NCBI RefSeq assembly: GCF_020171365.1
Contig: NZ_JAIUZO010000002.1
Span: 1,954,001 to 2,018,000, forward strand
DNA from: Qipengyuania gaetbuli
GTDB taxonomy: Bacteria; Pseudomonadota; Alphaproteobacteria; Sphingomonadales; Sphingomonadaceae
DNA: 64,000 bases
Direction: 5' to 3'
Shown here: in pieces, positions 57,472-64,000 of the stretch
How positions within the stretch are numbered: position 1 is the stretch's first letter
How the letters are laid out: each line of letters begins with the position of its first letter
Position numbers and translations under genes: made by a program
The notes under the pieces: model-generated
Told to the model about the DNA's origin: nothing
The model's database searches: none
Seen by the model: only the letters and a program-made list of their open reading frames with translations

Positions 57472-58503
57472 ATGGGACGCAAGCCGACTGGTCGCCCGAC
57501 CAGTTTCGACATTGCCTATGCTGCCGGAGTATCGCAGCCGACCGTAAGCCGCGCCCTGCGCGGCGACCGTTCCGTGAGCGCGCAGACGCGGGAGAAAATC
57601 CGCCAGATCGCCCAGGATCTCAATTACACGGTCGACAAGAACGCATCCTCGCTCCGCTCGCAGCGCTCCAACACGATTGCCTTGCTCTTCTTCGAGGATC
57701 CGACGCCCGACGAGAGCATGATCAACCCGTTCTTCCTCGCGATGCTGGGTTCGATCACGCGGGCCTGCGCGGATCGCGGGCTGGACCTGCTCATCTCGTT
57801 CCAGCGCATGGAAGACGACTGGCACGTGAAGTACCAGGACAGCCACCGTGCCGACGGGCTAATCCTGCTCGGCTATGGCGACTACACGCTCTACACGCCC
57901 AAGCTGCAGAAGCTGGTTGACCAGGGCACGCATTATGCGCGCTGGGGTTCGGTCAGCCACGATGCCAGCGGCGCCACCGTGGGGACCGACAATGTCGATG
58001 CCGGCAGGAAGGTGGCCGCCCATTTCCTCAAGACCGGACGGCGGGACGTGGTCTTCCTCGGCGAGGCGGGGGACACCAGCCCGGAATTCGCCGGCCGCTA
58101 CGAAGGGCTGCGCTCCGCTCTGGAAGAGGCAGGCCTTGCCGCGCCGCCCTGCTTCGCTGCGATCACCACGGAAGAGGCGGGTTATGCCGCGGCCCGGACC
58201 CTGCTTGCCAGCGGCCGGGCCTGCGATGCCATTTTTGCCGCCAGCGACCTCATCGCGATCGGCGCCATGCGCGCGCTTGCCGAAGCGGGCAAGCGGGTGC
58301 CGGCGGACATTGCCGTGGTCGGCTTCGACGACATCCCTGCCGCCAGCCTCACCACCCCGCCGCTCACCACCGTGATGCAGGACATCAAGGGGGCCGGGGA
58401 AGCGCTTGTCGACGCGTTGCTGGCACAGATCGAAGGGCGCGAAATTCCGCCGCACAAGCTGCCCGGCAAGCTCGTCACGAGGGGCAGCACCGCGCCCGTC
58501 TGA
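57472..58503 (+). CDS. LacI-family regulator of the maltodextrin locus
   Basis: 343 residues from ATG 57472 with a strong GGAGGAGAGAG site. N-terminal LacI helix-turn-helix: TSFDIAYAAGVSQPTVSRAL, then RGDRSVSAQTREKIRQIA. The hinge region LNYTVDKNASSLRSQRSNTI leads to a periplasmic-binding-like sensor domain with GLILLGYGDYT, HDASGATVGTDNVDAG and VVGFDDIPAASLTTPPLTTV. Position between the two arms and shared palindromes before both suggest it represses the locus until a maltose-type sugar binds. MalI-like is a fair guess. Confidence 0.93.
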   Translation: MGRKPTGRPTSFDIAYAAGVSQPTVSRALRGDRSVSAQTREKIRQIAQDLNYTVDKNASSLRSQRSNTIALLFFEDPTPDESMINPFFLAMLGSITRACADRGLDLLISFQRMEDDWHVKYQDSHRADGLILLGYGDYTLYTPKLQKLVDQGTHYARWGSVSHDASGATVGTDNVDAGRKVAAHFLKTGRRDVVFLGEAGDTSPEFAGRYEGLRSALEEAGLAAPPCFAAITTEEAGYAAARTLLASGRACDAIFAASDLIAIGAMRALAEAGKRVPADIAVVGFDDIPAASLTTPPLTTVMQDIKGAGEALVDALLAQIEGREIPPHKLPGKLVTRGSTAPV

Positions 58504-58509
58504 GGCGCT

Positions 58510-58525
58510 ACGTATTCGTATACGT
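58510..58525. promoter_or_regulatory. Putative LacI operator before the MFS porter
   Basis: ACGTAT-TCGT-ATACGT is an inverted repeat (58510-58515 with 58520-58525) that contains CGTATACGT, also found before the TonB receptor. It lies 82 bases before the porter start and seven bases after the lacI stop. Confidence 0.6.
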
Positions 58526-58606
58526 GTTTGCGCAAAGGCCCGCTTCGTGCGAGCCACCTTCCGGATAGACCGGGCATGACGACCCGGCCGGGAGAGGACT
58601 GTTCGC

Positions 58607-60157
58607 ATGGCGACCAAGGGCGCGGCCGAAACCGCACAGCTAGAAACACGCAAGCCGCAGGTCGGCTGGGGCCAGCTGGCCAACATCAGCTTCGGCTTCT
58701 TCGGCATCCAGATCGGCTTCGTGCTGCAGAATTCCAACATGAGCCGCATCTTCCAGACGGTGGGCGCCTCGCTTGACGACTTGCCCGCGCTCTGGGTGGC
58801 TGCACCGCTCACCGGTCTGATCGTCCAGCCGATTATCGGACACCTGTCGGACAAGACCTGGAACCGGTTCGGCCGCCGCCGACCCTATTTCATGACCGGT
58901 GCGCTGCTGGCAGCGATCTCGCTCCTGCTCATGCCGCTGGCGCCTGCATTCGGCGCGCCGCTGCTGTTTGCTGCTGCGCTGCTGTGGGTGCTCGATGCCA
59001 GCCTCAATATTTCTATGGAGCCGTTTCGGGCTTTCGTCGGCGACATGCTCGACAAGTCGCAGCACGCAACCGGCTACGCGGTCCAGACCGCCTTTATCGG
59101 CGCTGGCGCGGTGGTCGCCGCAATCTTCCCGTGGCTGCTCGAGCAATTCGGGGTGAGCAACGTGGCCCCGGCAGGCGAGATTCCCGACACGGTCAAATGG
59201 AGCTTCTGGGCAGGTGCTGCAGCATTGTTCGTCGCCATCGGCTGGACGGTCGTGACCACCAAGGAATACAGCCCCGAGGAAATGGCCGCCTTCGAGACCG
59301 AGCGCGAGGCCGAAGCTGGCCAGAGCGTGCGGGCATTGGCGGCCAAGAACTATACTTCTGCCGCCGTCTGGATGGCTCTGGGCCTCGCAGTCGCTCTCAG
59401 CGTGAGCCCGCTCGGGCTGGAGAAGGAAATCCTCCTGCTCGGCGCGTTGCTAGCTGGCTACGGCCTGCTCAGCATGATCGCCATCTCGATGGCGAAGAAG
59501 GGCCAGCACGCCAACATGCTGTCGAGCATCGTGGGCGATTTCAGCGGGATGCCCGACACAATGAAGCGGCTGGCCGTGGTCCAGTTCTTCAGCTGGTCGT
59601 CGCTCTTCATCATGTGGATCTATTCCGGCCCGATCGTTTCGCAATATTTCTACGGAAGCGCCGACCCGACCACCGCCGCCTACAACGAGGGCGCGAACTG
59701 GTGGAACCTGATCTACACCGTCCAGAACGGTGTCGCGGCTGTCGCTGCGCTCGCCCTGCTTCCGGTCCTTTCGAGGAAAATCGGCAAGGCGCGCACGCAC
59801 ATGACTTGCCTCCTGCTCGGCGCACTCGGGTTCCTTGGCTATTTCGTGCTGCGCGATCCGAACCTGCTGATCATCTGCGAAATCCTGAAAGGCATCGCCT
59901 GGGCCTCGATCCTCGCCATGCCTTATGCGATCCTCGCGAGTAGCCTGCCGCAGTCGAAGCTCGGCATCTACATGGGCCTGTTCAACATTTTCATCGTGGT
60001 CCCCCAATTGCTGGTGGCGACGGTCATGGGCAGCGTAATGAACGCGTTTTTCCCGGCCGATCCCATCTGGACCATGCTGTTTGCCGCCGCGAGCTGGGCG
60101 CTCGCCGGCTTTGCAATGCTCCGCGTCAGCGTTCCGGGAGAGACTGCACATGCGTAA
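58607..60157 (+). CDS. MFS sugar porter (MalY/SUT-like)
   Basis: 516 residues with about twelve membrane segments, start preceded by GGAGAGG. The loop between helices 2 and 3 reads LSDKTWNRFGRRRPYFMTGA (residues 80-99), the mark of the GPH/SLC45-like sucrose and maltose porters, such as Caulobacter MalY. A matching DKSQHATGYAVQTAFIGAGA block lies in the first half. The second half contains FFSWSSLFIMWIYSGPIVSQ. It would carry maltose or longer oligosaccharides across the inner membrane with protons. Overlaps the next GH13 gene by eight bases. Confidence 0.93.
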   Translation: MATKGAAETAQLETRKPQVGWGQLANISFGFFGIQIGFVLQNSNMSRIFQTVGASLDDLPALWVAAPLTGLIVQPIIGHLSDKTWNRFGRRRPYFMTGALLAAISLLLMPLAPAFGAPLLFAAALLWVLDASLNISMEPFRAFVGDMLDKSQHATGYAVQTAFIGAGAVVAAIFPWLLEQFGVSNVAPAGEIPDTVKWSFWAGAAALFVAIGWTVVTTKEYSPEEMAAFETEREAEAGQSVRALAAKNYTSAAVWMALGLAVALSVSPLGLEKEILLLGALLAGYGLLSMIAISMAKKGQHANMLSSIVGDFSGMPDTMKRLAVVQFFSWSSLFIMWIYSGPIVSQYFYGSADPTTAAYNEGANWWNLIYTVQNGVAAVAALALLPVLSRKIGKARTHMTCLLLGALGFLGYFVLRDPNLLIICEILKGIAWASILAMPYAILASSLPQSKLGIYMGLFNIFIVVPQLLVATVMGSVMNAFFPADPIWTMLFAAASWALAGFAMLRVSVPGETAHA

Positions 60158-61556
60158 GTTCGTAATCGGGACCGCCGCCGCCGCCGCGCTGGCCGGAGGC
60201 GCCTATGCCATGTCCTCGCCTGCCGAAGAGCCTGCGGCCTCGCCTTGGGAACCGCGCGACGTGGTCACGCTCGAGAACCCGGAATGGGCGCGCGACGCGG
60301 TGCTCTACCAGATCAACACCCGCCAGTTCACTGAAGAGGGCACTTTCCGCGCCGCGCAGGAGGAACTGCCGCGCCTGAAGGAGCTGGGCGTCGACGTGCT
60401 GTGGCTCATGCCGATCCACCCGATCGGCAAGGAAAACCGCAAGGGTACACTCGGCAGCCCCTATTCGGTGCAGGACTATTACGGTGTGAACCCCGAATTC
60501 GGCACCAAGGAGGACCTCAAGGCCTTCGTCGATGCCGCGCACGCGCAAGGCTTCAAGGTCATCCTCGACCTCGTCGCCAACCACACCGCGTGGGACAATG
60601 CGCTGCGCACCGAACATCCTGATTGGTACGAGAAGAGCTGGGACGGCGATTTCCGCCCCACGCCATGGTGGGACTGGTCGGATATCGTCGATCTCGACTG
60701 GACCAAGCCCGGCGTGCGCGAACACGTCGGCGGGGCGATGGAATACTGGGTGCGCGAATTCGGCATCGACGGCTACCGCGCCGATGTGGCCGGATACGTC
60801 CCGCTCGATTTCTGGGAAACCATGCGACCGCGCCTCGAGGCAATCCGGCCGGTGTTCATGCTTGGCGAGGTGCAGCAGACCGCGTGGCACCACAAGGCCT
60901 TCGACGCGACCTATGGCTGGGACTGGCACGTCACTTCGAAGAACGTGGCGCAGGGCAAGGGCAATGCGACCAGCTTCTATGGCTATTACGCCGAGAACGA
61001 GAGCCTGTGGCCGCGCCAGGCCATGCGCATGACCTATATCGAGAACCACGACAGCAACGCCTGGGAAGGCACGATGGCCGAAAACTACGGCCCCGCGCTG
61101 AATGCCATGACGGCCCTGTCCTTCACCGGCGAAGGGCTCGCCATGGTCCACAACGGAATGGAGGCCTGCAATGCCAAGCGGCTCGAATTCTTCGAGAAAG
61201 ACGCGATCGACTGGAGCCAGGGCGAGGGCTGCGACTATGCGGCGCTGGTCAAGGAACTGATCGCCTTCCGCAAGGCGAACTCCGCGCTCGAAAACGGCAA
61301 ATGGGGTGCGCGCATGCACCAGGTCGTCACCGACAGGCCGCAGGAAGTGCTGGCATGGGCGCGCCAGGAAGATGGCAACAAGGTCGTCGGCCTGTTCAAC
61401 TTCTCGGGCTCGGAAGTGACCGCAAAGCTGGCCGACGGGCTGGCCGCCGGCACCTATGACGAGTTCCGCGGTAAGGACAAGGTGACGCTGAAAGCAGGCG
61501 ACAGCGTGACGCTGCCGGCATGGGGCTTCCGCCTGCTTTCGACCAAGGGCGAATAG
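60150..61556 (+). CDS. Exported GH13 alpha-amylase family enzyme
   Basis: 468 residues from ATG 60150. An N-terminal signal peptide (MRKFVIGTAAAAALAGGAYA) points to the periplasm. Catalytic residues: Asp212 in IDGYRADVAG, Glu240 in FMLGEVQQT and Asp301 in YIENHDSNAW; region I is ILDLVANHTAWD. The final 90 residues form the C-terminal beta domain. Shorter than the amylase lipoprotein, it resembles periplasmic alpha-amylases or maltogenic enzymes. Start overlaps the porter gene stop, so both belong to the LacI-controlled plus-strand arm. Confidence 0.93.
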   Translation: MRKFVIGTAAAAALAGGAYAMSSPAEEPAASPWEPRDVVTLENPEWARDAVLYQINTRQFTEEGTFRAAQEELPRLKELGVDVLWLMPIHPIGKENRKGTLGSPYSVQDYYGVNPEFGTKEDLKAFVDAAHAQGFKVILDLVANHTAWDNALRTEHPDWYEKSWDGDFRPTPWWDWSDIVDLDWTKPGVREHVGGAMEYWVREFGIDGYRADVAGYVPLDFWETMRPRLEAIRPVFMLGEVQQTAWHHKAFDATYGWDWHVTSKNVAQGKGNATSFYGYYAENESLWPRQAMRMTYIENHDSNAWEGTMAENYGPALNAMTALSFTGEGLAMVHNGMEACNAKRLEFFEKDAIDWSQGEGCDYAALVKELIAFRKANSALENGKWGARMHQVVTDRPQEVLAWARQEDGNKVVGLFNFSGSEVTAKLADGLAAGTYDEFRGKDKVTLKAGDSVTLPAWGFRLLSTKGE

Positions 61557-61596
61557 GGCCGCACCGGGCGCCCGCCGTTTCCGGCTTGAAAACAAT

Positions 61597-61635
61597 CCTA
61601 TCCCGCAGGCGACCAAATGGCGCTTGCGGGATAGG
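61597..61635. other. 15-bp stem-loop between the GH13 gene and cysD
   Basis: CCTATCCCGCAGGCG (61597-61611) pairs with CGCTTGCGGGATAGG (61621-61635) around a nine-base loop, with one G-T pair. No T-run follows, so it is either a T-less terminator of the sugar operon or a leader element of cysD. Confidence 0.65.
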
Positions 61636-61698
61636 AGGCTTCTGGCCATCTCACAGGCTCGCCGATAGAGATTACGCAGACCCCGGGCCCGACCGTCG

Positions 61699-62607
61699 AT
61701 GACCCTTACCCATCTCCAGCGCCTCGAAGCCGAGAGCATCCACATCATGCGCGAAGTGGTGGCGGAAGCGGACAAGCCGGTGATGCTCTATTCGATCGGC
61801 AAGGACAGCGCGGTCATGCTGCACCTGGCGAAGAAGGCATTCTATCCTTCGCCGCCGCCGTTCCCGCTGCTCCATGTCGATACGACGTGGAAGTTCCGCG
61901 ACATGTACGATCTGCGCGAAAAGAGCGCGCGCGATGCCGGCATGGAACTGCTCGTCCACCGCAATCCGGAAGCCGAGGAACGGGGCATCAACCCCTTTGA
62001 CCATGGCCCGCTCCACACCGACATGTGGAAGACGCAAGGGCTGAAGCAGGCACTCGACAAATACGGTTTCGATGCCGCTTTCGGCGGCGCGCGCCGCGAC
62101 GAGGAAAAGAGCCGCGCGAAAGAGCGTATCTTCTCCTTCCGCACTGCCAGCCACGGCTGGGACCCGAAGAACCAGCGGCCCGAACTCTGGAACCTCTACA
62201 ATGCCAGGAAGGCCAAGGGCGAGAGCATCCGCGTCTTCCCCTTGTCGAACTGGACCGAGCTCGACATCTGGCAATACATCCATCTGGAAAACATCGAGAT
62301 CGTGCCGCTCTATTTCTCTGCCCGCCGGCCGACCTTCGAATACGAGGGCGGGCTGTTCATGGCGGACGATATCGAACGGCTGGAAAAGGTCATGGGCCGC
62401 CGGCCCGAGATCACCGAACGCTCGATCCGCTTCCGCACGCTCGGCTGTTTCCCGCTGACCGGCGCGGTCGAGAGCGAGGCGGCGACGCTGCCCGAAATCA
62501 TCCAGGAAATGCTGCTGACCACTACGTCGGAACGGCAGGGCCGCGTCATCGACAAGGATGGCGGCGATGCCTCGATGGAGAAGAAGAAGCAGGAGGGCTA
62601 TTTCTGA
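61699..62607 (+). CDS. cysD: Sulfate adenylyltransferase subunit 2
   Basis: 302 residues. The PP-loop is [12 protein letters not shown] (residues 30-41). [20 protein letters not shown] and [15 protein letters not shown] are family marks. CysD with the GTPase CysN makes adenosine phosphosulfate from sulfate and ATP, the first step of sulfate assimilation. Stop overlaps the cysN start by one base. Confidence 0.97.
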   Translation: MTLTHLQRLEAESIHIMREVVAEADKPVMLYSIGKDSAVMLHLAKKAFYPSPPPFPLLHVDTTWKFRDMYDLREKSARDAGMELLVHRNPEAEERGINPFDHGPLHTDMWKTQGLKQALDKYGFDAAFGGARRDEEKSRAKERIFSFRTASHGWDPKNQRPELWNLYNARKAKGESIRVFPLSNWTELDIWQYIHLENIEIVPLYFSARRPTFEYEGGLFMADDIERLEKVMGRRPEITERSIRFRTLGCFPLTGAVESEAATLPEIIQEMLLTTTSERQGRVIDKDGGDASMEKKKQEGYF

Positions 62608-64000
62608 TGTCACCGCCCACCTACCAGACCGACGCGCTGATCGCGGAGGACATCGACGCCTATCTCGACAAGCACCAGCACAAATCGATGCTGCGCTTTA
62701 TCACTTGCGGCAGCGTCGATGACGGCAAGTCCACGCTGATCGGTCGCCTGCTCTACGACAGCCGCATGATTTTCGAAGACCAACTCGCTGCGCTGGAAAG
62801 CGACAGCAAGCGGGTGGGAACGCAGGGGCAGGAGATCGACTTCGCCCTTCTGGTCGACGGTCTCGCCGCCGAACGCGAGCAGGGCATCACCATCGACGTC
62901 GCCTACCGCTTCTTCACGACCGAGAGCCGCAAGTTCATCGTCGCGGACTGCCCGGGCCACGAACAATATACGCGCAACATGGTGACCGGCGCCTCGACTG
63001 CCGACCTCGCCGTCATCCTGATCGACGCGCGCAAGGGCGTGCTGACGCAGACGCGACGGCACAGCTTCCTGTGCCACCAGCTCGGCATCCGCCATCTCGT
63101 GCTGGCGGTGAACAAGATGGACCTGATCGGTTACGATCGTGCCGCCTATGACGCGATCGTGGCCGACTATGCGGATTTCGCGCAGAGCATCGGTATCGAA
63201 GGTTTTTCGGCGATCCCGATCTCGGGCCTTGCGGGCGACAATATCACCGCGCGCTCGGGCAATACCGGCTGGTACGATGGCCCCACGCTGATCGAGCACC
63301 TGGAAGCGGTCGAGGTGCGCAGCGACGCCAACCTCGCGCGCCCGTTCCGCATGCCGGTGCAATTGGTGAACCGCCCGAACCTCGATTTCCGCGGCTTCTC
63401 CGGCCTGATTGCCTCGGGCAGCGTGAAGCCGGGCGACGAAGTGCGCTCGCTCCCCTCTGGCAAGACCAGCCGCGTGAAGGCGGTCGTGACGATGGACGGA
63501 GATCTTCCCGAAGCAGGCGCGGGCCAGTCGGTCACGCTCACGCTGGAGGACGAGATCGATTGTTCGCGCGGCGATGTGCTGGCAGCAGCCGACAATCCGC
63601 CGCAGGTTGCCGACCAGTTCGAAAGCACCATCGTGTGGATGGACGAGGAACCGCTGGTCGTCGGGCGCGGCTACTGGCTCAAGCTCGGCACCCAGACTGT
63701 CAGCGTGACGGTGGCCGAGCCCAAGTTCGAGATCGACGTCAATTCAATGGACCGCCTCGCGGCCAAGACGCTCCACCTCAACCAGATCGGCGTCGCGGAA
63801 ATCACCACCGACCGCCGCGTCGTGTTCGAGCCTTACGAGCAGAACCGCACGCTGGGCGGCTATATCCTCGTCGACAAGCTGACCAACCGCACGGTCGGGG
63901 CGGGGATGATGCACTTCGCCCTGCGCCGCGCGCAGAACGTGCACTGGCAGGCGACCGATATCACGCGTGACGATCACGCCGCGATGAAGAACCAGAAGCC
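62607..64000 (+). CDS. cysN: Sulfate adenylyltransferase subunit 1, probable CysN/CysC fusion, cut by window end
   Basis: 464 complete codons, then the window ends, so the gene is partial. GTPase motifs: GSVDDGKST (residues 35-43), DCPGHEQYTRNM, and VNKMD. Switch motif AAEREQGITIDVAYRFF is present. After the beta-barrel domains the frame reads RRAQNVHWQATDITRDDHAA, which is the linker seen in NodQ/CysNC proteins just before the APS kinase domain; E. coli-type CysN ends differently. A fused CysC domain is therefore expected beyond the window. Confidence 0.95.
   Translation, partial: MSPPTYQTDALIAEDIDAYLDKHQHKSMLRFITCGSVDDGKSTLIGRLLYDSRMIFEDQLAALESDSKRVGTQGQEIDFALLVDGLAAEREQGITIDVAYRFFTTESRKFIVADCPGHEQYTRNMVTGASTADLAVILIDARKGVLTQTRRHSFLCHQLGIRHLVLAVNKMDLIGYDRAAYDAIVADYADFAQSIGIEGFSAIPISGLAGDNITARSGNTGWYDGPTLIEHLEAVEVRSDANLARPFRMPVQLVNRPNLDFRGFSGLIASGSVKPGDEVRSLPSGKTSRVKAVVTMDGDLPEAGAGQSVTLTLEDEIDCSRGDVLAAADNPPQVADQFESTIVWMDEEPLVVGRGYWLKLGTQTVSVTVAEPKFEIDVNSMDRLAAKTLHLNQIGVAEITTDRRVVFEPYEQNRTLGGYILVDKLTNRTVGAGMMHFALRRAQNVHWQATDITRDDHAAMKNQK

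Overview
The window is high-GC chromosomal DNA from an alphaproteobacterium, most likely Sphingomonadales and probably family Erythrobacteraceae. The evidence is the content and layout: a complete division and cell wall (dcw) cluster with a 566-residue FtsZ, a TamA/TamB pair, a glnB-glnA pair, a type 2 ArgC, CcmA/CcmB, and a maltodextrin-use locus built around a TonB-dependent receptor with tryptophan-halogenase-like flavoproteins. No rRNA, tRNA, CRISPR array, insertion sequence or integrase was seen. The placement is inference from gene content; no search was run.

Layout. 1-8.2 kb: end of tamA and all of tamB, a fasciclin lipoprotein, a Gly/Asn-rich secreted protein, a lone GH24 lysozyme, and a divergent XRE-regulator/membrane-protein pair preceded by three phased 16-bp palindromes. 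8.3-11.3 kb, minus strand: glnA, glnB and argC, with a sigma-54-like promoter and an NtrC-like palindrome before glnB. 11.3-21.5 kb: housekeeping genes (SH3 protein, M17 aminopeptidase, DUF3298-type lipoprotein, map, ccmA/ccmB, pterin dehydratase, esterase, SDR, AlkA-type glycosylase, 2Fe-2S ferredoxin, cysteine synthase, two envelope proteins).

21.9-40.7 kb: the whole dcw cluster in canonical order, mraZ-rsmH-ftsL-ftsI-murE-murF-mraY-murD-ftsW-murG-murC-murB-ddl-ftsQ-ftsA-ftsZ. Almost every junction overlaps by 1-8 bases. The only sizeable gap, before ftsZ, carries a perfect DnaA box, a GANTC site and a 9-bp inverted repeat. 40.7-45 kb: a TPR/SPOR protein, a YbjN-type protein, a Bax-inhibitor-1 family protein and a poly-proline lipoprotein.

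45-61.6 kb: a maltodextrin/alpha-glucan utilisation locus. The minus-strand arm runs DUF6445-like protein, TonB receptor, halogenase A, GH13 alpha-amylase lipoprotein, GH13 alpha-glucosidase, GH97 glucosidase, halogenase B; the last five are joined by 1- or 4-base overlaps. The divergent plus-strand arm is lacI, an MFS sugar porter and a secreted GH13. The inferred pathway is: surface or periplasmic amylases cut glucan, the receptor imports oligosaccharides across the outer membrane, GH97 and the MFS porter work at and across the inner membrane, and the cytosolic GH13 finishes hydrolysis under LacI control. The task of the two halogenase-like flavoproteins and of the putative Fe/2-oxoglutarate protein is not explained by this pathway and is the main open question here. 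61.7-64 kb: cysD and the start of cysN, probably a cysN/cysC fusion, cut by the window end.
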